From positions 721,001 to 785,000 of the forward strand of contig NZ_JAOWKY010000001.1 of assembly GCF_025751435.1 (NCBI RefSeq): DNA of 64,000 nucleotides. The letters run 5' to 3'. The DNA is from Albidovulum marisflavi. GTDB taxonomy: Bacteria; Pseudomonadota; Alphaproteobacteria; Rhodobacterales; Rhodobacteraceae. Under the pieces are notes generated by a model, which was not told the origin of the DNA, ran no database searches, and saw nothing but the letters and a program-made list of their open reading frames with translations. Below are positions 42,595 through 51,652 of this stretch, one piece after another. Within the stretch, counting starts at the first letter, position 1. The number at the start of each line of letters is the position of its first letter. The position numbers and the translations under genes were made by a program.

Positions 42595-43266
42595 TCAAGC
42601 GCCCTCGGCGGGTTTTGGGCCATCGAGCGTGAAATGATGGGGGAAGAAGGCGGCCGCACAGGCGTAGACCGTCGTCAGTGCCTCGGCCCGGCTGTAGGGC
42701 GTGTTCATTGTCATCATGTCGAGCCACACGCCTTCCAGCGTCACCCGCAGCACGCGGGCCGCCAGCGTGGGGTTGTAGCCGTAGCGCCCTTCCGAGGCGA
42801 GCCTTTCGCAAATGCCCAGCATGGCGCGGAAATATTCTGCGTCATTCGACCCGCAGTGTTCCTGGTAAAGCGGCCGGCATTGCGCTTCGCCCCAGTAGGC
42901 GCACCATGCGGCCAAGCGGGCGGAGGTGCAGATCTCGGGGTTGAAATCGGCCCGGATCAGGGCATCCAATTGCTGCGCGGGGGTATCCGGGGCCGCGGCA
43001 AGGGCTGCGACCCAATTGGCCCGGTATTCCTCGGACAGGAAGACGAGCGTTTCGGTCAGAAGCTTTTCCTTCGTCTCGAAGTGGAAGTTGACCAGCCCAT
43101 GAGAAAGACCCGCGCGATTGGCGACATCCGTCAGCGTCGTGCGGGCATAGCCGCGCTCGGCGATCGTCTCGATGGTCGCCTCGATCAACTGCTGCCTGCG
43201 GGCGGCGCGGCTGAGCTTGCGAGGCTGGGCGCTGTCTCCCTTGGACTTGGCTGCAACTTCGTTCAT
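42595..43266 (-). CDS. TetR-family regulator, BetI-like
   Basis: A 223-residue repressor with an N-terminal TetR helix-turn-helix (RRQQLIEATIETIAERGYAR, then TTLTDVANRAGLSHGLVNFHF) resembling BetI, the choline-sensing repressor of betaine genes, and a C-terminal ligand-binding domain. The start MNEVAAK at 43266 has GAAGGGA upstream. It diverges from the 12-gene operon beginning at 43476, and the 209-bp gap contains strong inverted repeats (43345-43394). It very probably controls that operon and perhaps itself; a quaternary amine or related compound is a reasonable inducer guess. Confidence 0.85.
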   Translation of the reverse strand: MNEVAAKSKGDSAQPRKLSRAARRQQLIEATIETIAERGYARTTLTDVANRAGLSHGLVNFHFETKEKLLTETLVFLSEEYRANWVAALAAAPDTPAQQLDALIRADFNPEICTSARLAAWCAYWGEAQCRPLYQEHCGSNDAEYFRAMLGICERLASEGRYGYNPTLAARVLRVTLEGVWLDMMTMNTPYSRAEALTTVYACAAAFFPHHFTLDGPKPAEGA

Positions 43267-43344
43267 CAGGGGGTCCCTTCGCCAGACTCGTTGCCTGAGG
43301 CGCAATACATAGTGTCTATTCGTCGGCCCGCAACCAAAGATGTC

Positions 43345-43394
43345 CCATTTTGAATGATCAGTCAATATTCTGATTGACAGCCCAGTCAAAATGG
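43345..43394. promoter_or_regulatory. nested inverted repeats in the BetI-like divergent promoter
   Basis: Outer arms CCATTTTGA (43345-43353) and TCAAAATGG (43386-43394) are perfect 9-bp complements. Inner arms GTCAAT (43361-43366) and ATTGAC (43373-43378) flank ATTCTG. The block is much more A/T-rich than its surroundings and sits between the TetR-type gene and the operon at 43476. It is the best candidate operator for the regulator. Confidence 0.6.
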
Positions 43395-43475
43395 ACCTAG
43401 CCTGACCCTGAACTCTGATAAGCGCCCGCAGGCCATCTGGCCGGCACACTCAAAGCGGTGGCAGGGAGGGAAACC

Positions 43476-44828
43476 ATGACAGGGCCAAAGAAACGCGATC
43501 TTACGAAGTCCAACGCGCAGTTCCGCAAGGCGGTAAAGCGCCTGCCACTGGGCGTGTCCTCGACATTTCGGTATTGGGGTGACGACCGTACGATCTATGT
43601 CGATCACGGCAAGGGCGGCCGGACCTGGGACATCGACGGGAATTGCTATGTCGATTACCGCCTGGGCTACGGACCGGCGATCCTTGGTTACGCCGACGAC
43701 CGTGTCGACGCCGCCGCCCGCAGGGGGATGGAGGTCGGCGGAGTCTTCGCGCTCTCGACAGAACGCGAGCTGACGGTTGCGGACCGCATCGCCAAGATGG
43801 TTCCCGCAGCCGAACTTGTCCGGTTTTCGAATTCCGGCACGGAGGCTGTGATGGCGGCACTTCGCCTTGCGCGCGCCCACACCGGCCGCGACAGCTATCT
43901 GCTGGTCGAGGGTGGATACCACGGCCTGTTCGACGCCGCGATGTGGATGGCCAACATGGAGGACTGGGACACCCAGTCCGACCGTGACCCCGAGGTCGTG
44001 TCCTATGGCAAGGGGATCCCTCGCACGTTGAAGGAACTGGCCCACCTGGTGCCGATGAACGATTACCAGCGGCTTGAGGACACGTTCCGAAAGTACGGCA
44101 ACACCCTTGCGGCGATGCTGATCGAACCGATTCAGGGCAATTGCTGCGCGATCTCTGCCGACGTGGAGTATGTCAGGCTGGCACGCAAACTGTGCGACGA
44201 CTACGGCGTGCTGCTGATCATCGACGAGGTGAAGACAGGATTTCGTGTCGGCAAGGGCGGGATCCAGGGCATCATGGGCGTGCGGCCCGACATATGCACC
44301 TTTGCCAAGGCGGTCGCCAACGGCTACCCGATCGCCGTCGTCGCGGGCCGGGAAGAGGTCATGCGGACATTCCGCTACGGGGGCGCGTCGCATGGCGGCA
44401 CCTACACCGCGCATTCGGTCAGCCTTGCCGCCGCCGAGGAATGCCTGCGCATCCTTGACGAAACCCCGGCGCTCGAAACGATCGCGGACTATGGCGAGCG
44501 GTTGAAGGCCGGGATTTCCGGCATCCTGAATGCGCGCAAGATCGTCCATTCCTACACCGGTCATCCCTCGATGTTCGGGCTCTTCTTTGCGGAAAGCCCA
44601 CCGAACAACTACCGTGACTGGAAGAAGTCGGATTACTCCTTCTACGACCAGATGGCTTACCACCTGCATGATCTGGGCGTGATCTGCGAACCGGATTCGC
44701 GCGAGCCCTGGTTCATGTGCGAGGCGCATGGCCGGGATGAAACCTGTCTGTCCGACACCTTGAAGGCGGTCGAGACTGCGGTGGACCTGACGCTTGAACA
44801 TTTCGAAACGGAAGCGAAGCGCGCATGA
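43476..44828 (+). CDS. class III aminotransferase (glutamate-1-semialdehyde aminomutase-like)
   Basis: A 450-residue PLP enzyme. Motifs include VRFSNSGTEAVMAALRLAR, EGGYHGLFD, LLIIDEVKTGFRVGKGG (Asp pairing with PLP) and ICTFAKAVANGYPIAVV with the Schiff-base lysine. The sequence is closest in style to glutamate-1-semialdehyde aminomutases, but the operon is catabolic, so transamination of an omega-amino or beta-amino compound is more likely than tetrapyrrole synthesis. GGGAGGG precedes the ATG at 43476. It is the first gene of a 12-gene run and overlaps the next as ATGA. Confidence 0.86.
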   Translation: MTGPKKRDLTKSNAQFRKAVKRLPLGVSSTFRYWGDDRTIYVDHGKGGRTWDIDGNCYVDYRLGYGPAILGYADDRVDAAARRGMEVGGVFALSTERELTVADRIAKMVPAAELVRFSNSGTEAVMAALRLARAHTGRDSYLLVEGGYHGLFDAAMWMANMEDWDTQSDRDPEVVSYGKGIPRTLKELAHLVPMNDYQRLEDTFRKYGNTLAAMLIEPIQGNCCAISADVEYVRLARKLCDDYGVLLIIDEVKTGFRVGKGGIQGIMGVRPDICTFAKAVANGYPIAVVAGREEVMRTFRYGGASHGGTYTAHSVSLAAAEECLRILDETPALETIADYGERLKAGISGILNARKIVHSYTGHPSMFGLFFAESPPNNYRDWKKSDYSFYDQMAYHLHDLGVICEPDSREPWFMCEAHGRDETCLSDTLKAVETAVDLTLEHFETEAKRA

Positions 44829-46441
44829 CCTACGACGCTGTCATCGTCGGCGCCGGTCACAACGGGCTGGTCGCCGCCTGCTACCTGGCGCGGGCCGGGC
44901 TGAAGGTCATCGTCGTCGAAAAGAACGACTGGATCGGCGGCGCCGCGGTCAGCCGAGAACTATATCCGGGCTTCACCTATTCAAATTGTTCTTATGTGTC
45001 CTCGCTGTTCCGGCCCGAGATCATGCGCGACCTCGAACTGCCGAAACACGGGCTGCAGATCCTTCCTTACGAGGGCGGCGCGCTATTCACAGAAGGCGGC
45101 GGGTATCTGGGCATGTTCCGCAACCACGACGCCAACCGGCGCGAGATCGAGCGGCACAGCCCGCGCGACGCGGAAGCCTACGACCGCTATGCCCGCGACG
45201 TGCTGCGCCACTGCCGGTTCATTCGGCCGATGCTGCTGCGCACTGCGGCTGACCCCGCGAGCTTCCGTCCGCGCGACATCGCGGAACTGGCCTGGATGGG
45301 CAAGCAGATGTTCGGACTGTCGGAAATGGCGATGTACGACATGATCCGCTTCTGGACGATGTCGATTGCGGATTTCCTGGACGAATACTTCGAAAACCCG
45401 GCGGTCAAGGCCTATCAGGCGGTCGCCTCGATCATCGGGACCGCACTGGGCCCGATGTCGCCCGGTACAGCCTATGTGCTGCTTCATCACGCGATGGGCG
45501 ACGTGGACGGCAACGTCGGCGCCTGGGGCTTTGCGCGCGGCGGCATGGGGTCCATCACGCGGGCGCTGGCGGCCTCGCTCGGGGCGGCAGGCGGCGAGAT
45601 CCGGTCCGGTTCGGGGGTCGTTCGTATACTGGTGCGCAACGGCCGCGCGACCGGAGTGGTGCTGGAAAACGGGGATGAGATCGTGGGCCGGCGCGTCGTG
45701 TCCAACATGGATGTGAAGCGCACGTTCCTGAGGCATGTGGACGAGACGGATTTGCCGGGCGCCTTCCTGAAGCGGGTGCGGAACTTCAAGATCCGGGGGT
45801 CGTCGGGCAAGCTGAACATCGCGCTGGACCGCGCGCCGCGGTTCACGGCCTTGCCGGACGGCTCGCCCTGCATGAAAGGCGATCTGCACTTCACCGATTC
45901 CATCGAGAAGATGGAGCGTGCCTATGACGACTGGAAGGCGGGGCACTACAGCCGCGACCCGTTCCAGGACATGATGATCCCCACGATGATCGATCCGACG
46001 ATGGCCCCGCCGGGCAAGCACTTCATGTCGTGCTTCATCCAGTACGCGCCGCCCAGGATCGAAGGCAACGACTGGTCCGACGCAGATCGCGACGGCTTCG
46101 CCCAGACGGTTCTCAACCAGATCGAGACCTATGCGCCGGGGTTCAAGGACAGCGTCCTGCATGTCGAGGTCCGAACCCCCCGCGAACTAGAACGCGAGGT
46201 CGGCCTGACCGAGGGCAACATATTCCAGGGCGAGCTGACCTTTGACCAGCTGCTCTTCAATCGACCGGTGCCTGGCTACGCACAGTATCGCAGCCCGATC
46301 CGGGACCTGTGGATCTGCGGTTCCTCCACCCATCCGGGCGGTGGCGTCATGGGGGCGCCGGGCCGCAACGCGGCGGCAGAGATCCTGCGCGACATCAAGA
46401 CACCGAAGAAGGACATGAGCGATGCCTATGCCGTCCTTTGA
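44825..46441 (+). CDS. CrtI/phytoene-desaturase-fold FAD oxidoreductase (1)
   Basis: A 538-residue FAD/NAD(P)-binding oxidoreductase of the phytoene dehydrogenase-like COG1233 type. The N-terminus VIVGAGHNGLVAACYLARAG binds FAD, and the C-terminal LWICGSSTHPGGGVMGAPGR is the family's second flavin motif. There are no carotenoid genes around, so a role in oxidising an amine, amino acid or other pathway intermediate is more likely. Animal and bacterial members of this wider group (PYROXD2-like) have no settled substrate. It is coupled at both ends: ATGA with the aminotransferase and a 20-base overlap with the next CrtI-like gene. Confidence 0.83.
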   Translation: MTYDAVIVGAGHNGLVAACYLARAGLKVIVVEKNDWIGGAAVSRELYPGFTYSNCSYVSSLFRPEIMRDLELPKHGLQILPYEGGALFTEGGGYLGMFRNHDANRREIERHSPRDAEAYDRYARDVLRHCRFIRPMLLRTAADPASFRPRDIAELAWMGKQMFGLSEMAMYDMIRFWTMSIADFLDEYFENPAVKAYQAVASIIGTALGPMSPGTAYVLLHHAMGDVDGNVGAWGFARGGMGSITRALAASLGAAGGEIRSGSGVVRILVRNGRATGVVLENGDEIVGRRVVSNMDVKRTFLRHVDETDLPGAFLKRVRNFKIRGSSGKLNIALDRAPRFTALPDGSPCMKGDLHFTDSIEKMERAYDDWKAGHYSRDPFQDMMIPTMIDPTMAPPGKHFMSCFIQYAPPRIEGNDWSDADRDGFAQTVLNQIETYAPGFKDSVLHVEVRTPRELEREVGLTEGNIFQGELTFDQLLFNRPVPGYAQYRSPIRDLWICGSSTHPGGGVMGAPGRNAAAEILRDIKTPKKDMSDAYAVL

Positions 46442-47984
46442 TGCGATCGTGATCGGCGGCGGCACCAACGGCCTGGCCTGCGCCGCGCGGCTAAGAAAGT
46501 CGGGCCGCAACGTGCTGGTCCTGGATGCCCGCGTCACCCCGGGCGGGGCGGCCGTGGCGCAGGATTTCGCGCCCGGCTACCGCGCGCCTTCTCTGGCCCA
46601 TATCGTCAACATGATCGATCCGCGCGTCGAACGCGAAATGGATCTCGGCCGGCATGGCCTGGCCTATGCGAACCTCGACCTCGCATCCACGGCCGTCAGT
46701 CGGGATGGCGATCACCTGGTCCTGCACGGTGCGGCCGCAGAACGTGTCGCGGGTCTTGGCGCGTCCGAACAACAGGCTTGGGCCGACTTGCGCGCCCAGT
46801 TGCTGACATTCGCAGACGTCCTTGCGCCCTTCAAGTCGATGACCCCGCCGCGGATCGCGGCCGGCGTCGGCAACGAATACATGAAGCTTGGCAAGCTGGG
46901 TTTCGGCATTCGCCGCATGGGCAAGGACAGCTTCCGCGAGTTTCTGCGGATGCTGCTGATCAATGTTCACGACGTGCTGAATGACGACCTGAGCGACCCG
47001 CGGCTCAAGGGCATCCTGGCGCACGACGCGGTGCTGGGGACCTGGCTTGGGCCGAGGTCGCCCAATTCGCTCATCCACCTGCTGAACCGCTTTTCGGGGC
47101 AGGTGGCGGGGCGGCGCTCCGCCATCGCCCTGCCAAAGGGGGGTATGGGCAGTCTGGCGGCGGCGATGGCGACCTCTGCGGGCGCGATCGGCGTGACCAT
47201 CCGCACCGGCGCGATGGTCGGCGGGATCGTGATCGAGGGCGACCGCGCCGTCGGCGTGACCCTTGCGGATGGCGAAGAGATCCGCGCCGGAACCGTGGTG
47301 TCCGCGATCGGGCCCAAGCCAACCTTCCTGAACCTTGTCGGGGCGCAGCATCTGGATACCGGTTTCGTCAACCGCGTGCGTCACATGAAGTCGCGCGGTG
47401 GCGCTGCCAAGCTGCACCTGGCCCTCAAGGCCGCGCCTGATTTCCGCGGCGCCGACCTGACTTCCCGGCTTGTGCTGGCTCCGTCCGAGACCGCTGTCGA
47501 GCTGAGCTTCAACGCGGTGAAGTATTCGGAGGTGCCGGAAAACCCGGTCATGGAGGTGATCCTGCCCTCGGCCCATGAAGAGGGCCACGCGCCCTCGGGC
47601 CGCCATGTCCTGTCGGCCATCGTTCAGTTTGCACCCCATGCGCCGAAGGACGGGCCTGACGCGGCGCGGGCCAGGATGCTGGAACGCACGCTGGCGGTTC
47701 TGGAAGATCACGCGACGGGGATCCGGGGGCTGGTCGAACATGCGGAACTGCTTATGCCCTACGACATAGAGGCGCGCTACGGAATGGCAGGCGGAAACTG
47801 GCATCACGGCGAGCTGAGCGTTGAGCAGATGCTGTTCCTGCGCCCGTTTCCCGGCATGGCGCAGTACGCGACCCCGATCCCGGGCCTATGGCTGGCCGGT
47901 GCAGGCTGCCACCCCGGCGGCGGCATATCCGGTGCGGCGGGCTGGAATGCGGCAGAGCGTATCGTGAAGGAGGTCCGCGCATGA
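46422..47984 (+). CDS. CrtI/phytoene-desaturase-fold FAD oxidoreductase (2)
   Basis: A 520-residue paralogue of the preceding protein: FAD motif AIVIGGGTNGLACAARLRKS at the N-terminus and LWLAGAGCHPGGGISGAAGW at the C-terminus. It begins 20 bases inside the previous gene (ATG 46422; ATG 46428 is also possible), with AAGGA upstream. Two adjacent, translationally overlapping copies suggest a heterodimer or two consecutive oxidations. The second copy is shorter in its central substrate-binding part. The GcvT-like gene overlaps its stop as ATGA. Confidence 0.83.
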   Translation: MPMPSFDAIVIGGGTNGLACAARLRKSGRNVLVLDARVTPGGAAVAQDFAPGYRAPSLAHIVNMIDPRVEREMDLGRHGLAYANLDLASTAVSRDGDHLVLHGAAAERVAGLGASEQQAWADLRAQLLTFADVLAPFKSMTPPRIAAGVGNEYMKLGKLGFGIRRMGKDSFREFLRMLLINVHDVLNDDLSDPRLKGILAHDAVLGTWLGPRSPNSLIHLLNRFSGQVAGRRSAIALPKGGMGSLAAAMATSAGAIGVTIRTGAMVGGIVIEGDRAVGVTLADGEEIRAGTVVSAIGPKPTFLNLVGAQHLDTGFVNRVRHMKSRGGAAKLHLALKAAPDFRGADLTSRLVLAPSETAVELSFNAVKYSEVPENPVMEVILPSAHEEGHAPSGRHVLSAIVQFAPHAPKDGPDAARARMLERTLAVLEDHATGIRGLVEHAELLMPYDIEARYGMAGGNWHHGELSVEQMLFLRPFPGMAQYATPIPGLWLAGAGCHPGGGISGAAGWNAAERIVKEVRA

Positions 47985-49195
47985 AGGCCGAAAAGACGAT
48001 GCAACCCGATCCCCGCCTGCACTACCTGACACCGCTCAGGCAGACTCCTTTCCATGCTCGGACAGCTGCGGCGAACCGGCTGAACAGCTGGGGTCCGTGG
48101 GGCGGTTACACGACGGTTCTCGAATACGAGGACCTGGCGATGGAACACTCGGCGATCCGCAATGCCGCCACGGTCTACGACCTGTGCCCGATGGTGAAGT
48201 ACCGGATCACCGGTCCGGGGGCCGCGGACTATCTGAACCGCTTGACGGTCCGCAACGCCGCCCGTCTGCCGGTGGGGGCAGTGCATTACACGATCTGGTG
48301 CGATGACGCGGGCAAGATCCTGGACGACGGAACGCTCTTCCGCCTGGGGCAGGACGACTATCGGCTCTGCTGCCAGGAACGGCACTTGCCCTGGCTTCTG
48401 GACAGCGCGATCGGCTTCGACGTGCGCGTGGTCGAGGAAACCGAGGACGTCGCGGCGCTGTCCCTGCAAGGCCCATGTTCCTACGCCGTGCTGAAGGCGG
48501 CCGGGTTCGAGGTCGCCGAGCTGAAGCCCTTCCGCATGGTGGATTTCGTGCTTGACGGGGGTGGGCTGACGGTCTCTCGCACCGGGTTCACCGGCGATCT
48601 TGGCTATGAGCTCTGGACCACGCCCGACCGTGCGCTGGTCCTTTGGGACCTGCTCTTCGAGGCCGGCGCGCCCTGGGGCATCCGGCCCATCGGGACACAG
48701 GCGCTGGACCTGGCCCGGACCGAGGCCGGATTCATCATCACGAACCTCGACTTCATCCCGGCCCACCAGGCGGTGCGCGAAGATCGGGTGCGTTCGCCCT
48801 TCGAGCTGGCGCTGGACTGGATGATCGACTGGGACAAGGGTCATTTCAACGGCCGCCGCGCGTTGCTGGCGGAACGGGCCGAGGGATCGCCCTGGGCCTT
48901 CGTCGGCCTGGACATAGAAGGCAACGTGTCTGCCGAACACGCGATCATCTACCACGACAAGAAGCACGAGGTCGGGCAAATCACCGCCGCCTGCTGGTCC
49001 CCGACCGTCAAGCGCAACATCGCGCTGGCCCATGTCAGGCGGCCCTATCACTCTGCCAAGTCCGCCAACCTGTGGGTCGAGGTCTATGCGATGCGGGAAC
49101 TGCAATACGTCAAGCTGATGCTGAAGGCGCGGGTCTGCGATCGGCCGTTCTTCAACCCGCCCCGTCGGCGCGCGACGCCGCCCGGCCTGTTCTGA
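47981..49195 (+). CDS. GcvT-family aminomethyltransferase-like protein
   Basis: A 404-residue stand-alone tetrahydrofolate-dependent protein of the GcvT fold. Recognisable parts are EHSAIRNAATVYDLCPMVKY, RITGPGAADYLNRL, SRTGFTGDLGYELW and the C-terminal barrel with PTVKRNIALAHVR. The fold covers the glycine-cleavage T protein, folate-dependent demethylases and the DMSP demethylase DmdA. No GcvP or GcvH genes accompany it, so it is not part of a glycine cleavage system; it probably accepts a methyl or methylene group in this pathway. It starts at 47981 by ATGA overlap. It ends about 40 residues beyond a typical T protein. Confidence 0.82.
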   Translation: MKAEKTMQPDPRLHYLTPLRQTPFHARTAAANRLNSWGPWGGYTTVLEYEDLAMEHSAIRNAATVYDLCPMVKYRITGPGAADYLNRLTVRNAARLPVGAVHYTIWCDDAGKILDDGTLFRLGQDDYRLCCQERHLPWLLDSAIGFDVRVVEETEDVAALSLQGPCSYAVLKAAGFEVAELKPFRMVDFVLDGGGLTVSRTGFTGDLGYELWTTPDRALVLWDLLFEAGAPWGIRPIGTQALDLARTEAGFIITNLDFIPAHQAVREDRVRSPFELALDWMIDWDKGHFNGRRALLAERAEGSPWAFVGLDIEGNVSAEHAIIYHDKKHEVGQITAACWSPTVKRNIALAHVRRPYHSAKSANLWVEVYAMRELQYVKLMLKARVCDRPFFNPPRRRATPPGLF

Positions 49196-49206
49196 GGGAG
49201 GGAAAC

Positions 49207-50358
49207 GTGAGCCTGCACCGTCACCCCGACTCGCCGCTTCTGGATCACTGTCCCGAAACTTTGCCCGCCTGGACCTATCACGACCCCGGCTGGTACGCGA
49301 AGGAACAGGGCGCGATCTGGGCCCGGGAATGGATTCATGTCGGGCGCAAGAACGACCTGGCGCCGGGAACGATGCGGCGGATCGAGGTCGCGGGGCAGAG
49401 CCTCATCCTGTGCCATGACCGTGAAGGGCGGATCACCTGCTTCCACAACACCTGCCGACATCGCGGGGCAGAGTTGTGTTCTGCCGACGAAAGCCCCTTG
49501 GGCAAGCTGATCACCTGCAAGTATCACAACTGGGCCTATGCGACGGATGGACGGTTGGTTTCCACCGCGTTCGGCACGCCCACGGCGGATTTCAGGCGCG
49601 AAGATCATGGTCTTTTCGCCGTGCATGTCCGGGAGTGGAATGGCTTCCTTTACGTCTGCCTTGCACCCGAGGCGCCGGACCTGGTGCCGGACATGGGGCT
49701 GTCCGCGCTCGAAAACTGGCCGATGGCGACGCTGGTAACCGGGCATCGCACCGAAAAGCGCCTGAAGTGCAACTGGAAGGTGTTCTGGGAAAACTACAAC
49801 GAATGCCTGCACTGTCCGGGCGTTCACCCCGAGTTGTGCGACATGGTGCCGATCTACAGGCAGGGGATCATGGCCGCGAACGAAGCTCCGGACTGGTCGC
49901 CCGAGGCGCCGCGACCGGCGTCCAACCTGAGGGAAGGGGCGGTGACCTGGACCGCTACGGGAAAGCCCTGCGGGCCGGAGTTTCCAGACCTGACGCCGGA
50001 AGAGCGCGCCAGCGGCTACATCTTCGTCACGGTCTATCCCACGATGTTCATCGTCGCCCATGTCGATCACGTCCGCGCCGTCACGCTGGCCCCCATCGGG
50101 CCGGAAGAAACGCGATTGACGGCGCAATGGTTGTTCCCGGCCGAAACCTTGGCGCAGCCCGGCTTCGACCCCGCCGAGGTCGCTTCCTTTGCAACCATCG
50201 TCATGAACCAGGATGCGGAAGTGGCCGAGATGAATCAGCGCGGGCTGAAATCCGACAGGTTCAAGAAAGGACGCCTGATGCCGCAGGAATTCGACATCCA
50301 CAGGTTCCACCACTGGGTGCGGGCACGCATGGAGGCAGCGGGCGAGGTGATCGGATGA
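49207..50358 (+). CDS. Rieske non-heme iron oxygenase, alpha subunit (1)
   Basis: A 383-residue oxygenase. The Rieske [2Fe-2S] ligands are C83-R-H85 and C104-K-Y-H107. The mononuclear iron site is in WENYNECLHCPGVHPEL, with H202 and H207. WENYNEC closely resembles quaternary-amine oxygenases (glycine betaine GbcA, carnitine CntA, stachydrine demethylase) more than aromatic dioxygenases. A GTG start at 49207 is supported by GGAGGGAAAC; the next gene overlaps as ATGA. No reductase or ferredoxin gene is in the operon. Expected activity is oxidative N-demethylation or C-N cleavage. Confidence 0.87.
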   Translation: MSLHRHPDSPLLDHCPETLPAWTYHDPGWYAKEQGAIWAREWIHVGRKNDLAPGTMRRIEVAGQSLILCHDREGRITCFHNTCRHRGAELCSADESPLGKLITCKYHNWAYATDGRLVSTAFGTPTADFRREDHGLFAVHVREWNGFLYVCLAPEAPDLVPDMGLSALENWPMATLVTGHRTEKRLKCNWKVFWENYNECLHCPGVHPELCDMVPIYRQGIMAANEAPDWSPEAPRPASNLREGAVTWTATGKPCGPEFPDLTPEERASGYIFVTVYPTMFIVAHVDHVRAVTLAPIGPEETRLTAQWLFPAETLAQPGFDPAEVASFATIVMNQDAEVAEMNQRGLKSDRFKKGRLMPQEFDIHRFHHWVRARMEAAGEVIG

Positions 50359-51569
50359 ACAGGTCTCTGGTCACCAAGCCCCGTACCGTCCCCGAAGAGT
50401 GGGACCGCCGCGGTCTGCCGGGGTGGACCTATCATTCGGACGCGCTGTTCGAACTCGAGAAGCAGGAGGTCTTCCAGACACACTGGCAGATCGCAGGCCA
50501 TGTCGGCGACATCCCCGCGCCCGGCGACTACCTGACGATGGATATCGCAGACGAGCGCGCGCTGGTGATCCGCGGCAAGGACGGGGTCGTGCGAGGCTTC
50601 CACAACCTTTGCCGCCATCGCGGTGCGCGCGTCGCGACGGGGGACAAGGGACATTGCAAGGGGGCGCTTGTCTGCCCGTTCCACGGCTGGGTCTACAACC
50701 TGGACGGCACCCTGCGCGGCGCCGCGCGGCCGGAAAGTTTCGGTGCGCTGGACCGCACGGAATTCGGGCTGAAATCGCTTGAGCTGGAGCTTTGGCATGG
50801 CTTCATCTTCATCCGTTTCCGACCCGGGCCGCAGCCATCGGTGGCACAGCTTCTGGCCCCCTTCGAACCGGATTTCGCGGCTTGGCGCGCAGAGGAACTG
50901 CTGCCCTCCGACCGGATCTGGACCGGCGAACTTCCCGTCAACTGGAAGTCCGTGCGCGACGTGGACAACGAAGGCTATCACGTCGCGATGGCCCATCCCG
51001 CGCTGCAGGACCTTTATGGGCGGACCTACCAAGACCGCAGCTTCACCAACGGGATTTCAGCGTCCTACGCCACATTCGGCGACACGCCGGGACGGCTCTG
51101 GTCGGTGCGCCACTACGTCCGGTTCTCGCCGCAGCATGAGTGGTTGCCCGAGGCGCATCGCCGGACCTGGGCCTATTTCGGCATCTTCCCATCCGGCGTG
51201 ATCGCCTTCACCCCGGAAAGCGCCCAGTTCTACCAGGAATTTCCGGTCTCGGCCGGCCGGACGCTGATGCGGGGCGCGATCTACCGGCGACCGGACGAGA
51301 CGCGTCAGGACCGCGTCGCGCGCTATCTTGCCTATCGGATCGACCGCGAGACCGGCAAGGAGGACCAGCAACTTTCGATCTGGTCGAACGAGTCGATGAA
51401 GTCCTCGGCTTTCGAGGATTTCCACTTGTCCGACCTCGAATTCGGCGTGAAGGTTCATCATGACCAACTGCGCAAGCTCTTGCCGGTCATGAGCCTGACC
51501 CACGCACCCCCGGAAGAGGAGGTGGCCAAGGTCAACGCGAACCTTCGAAGTCTCGAGTCCACAATATGA
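50355..51569 (+). CDS. Rieske non-heme iron oxygenase, alpha subunit (2)
   Basis: A 404-residue oxygenase with Rieske ligands C86-R-H88 and C107-P-F-H110 and a mononuclear site in DVDNEGYHVAMAHPAL (H209, H214). It is clearly diverged from the preceding oxygenase, so the two either act on successive intermediates or form a mixed trimer. The start at 50355 overlaps the previous stop (ATGA). It closes the enzymatic first half of the operon; transport genes follow after an 83-base gap that has its own strong Shine-Dalgarno. Confidence 0.87.
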   Translation: MNRSLVTKPRTVPEEWDRRGLPGWTYHSDALFELEKQEVFQTHWQIAGHVGDIPAPGDYLTMDIADERALVIRGKDGVVRGFHNLCRHRGARVATGDKGHCKGALVCPFHGWVYNLDGTLRGAARPESFGALDRTEFGLKSLELELWHGFIFIRFRPGPQPSVAQLLAPFEPDFAAWRAEELLPSDRIWTGELPVNWKSVRDVDNEGYHVAMAHPALQDLYGRTYQDRSFTNGISASYATFGDTPGRLWSVRHYVRFSPQHEWLPEAHRRTWAYFGIFPSGVIAFTPESAQFYQEFPVSAGRTLMRGAIYRRPDETRQDRVARYLAYRIDRETGKEDQQLSIWSNESMKSSAFEDFHLSDLEFGVKVHHDQLRKLLPVMSLTHAPPEEEVAKVNANLRSLESTI

Positions 51570-51652
51570 TCAAAAAACAGGTTGACCGGAATCGGGCAAC
51601 CGTTCTGAAATCGAAGAAAAGACAAGACCAAGAACCAGCAGAGGAGAGACCC

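Noticed and set aside
44825..47984. Carotenoid biosynthesis genes
   Set aside because: CrtI-like folds alone are not evidence; no other carotenoid gene is near and the operon context is amine catabolism.
47981..49195. Glycine cleavage system T protein
   Set aside because: No gcvH or gcvP genes are present, and the neighbours are Rieske and CrtI-like genes, so only family membership was claimed.
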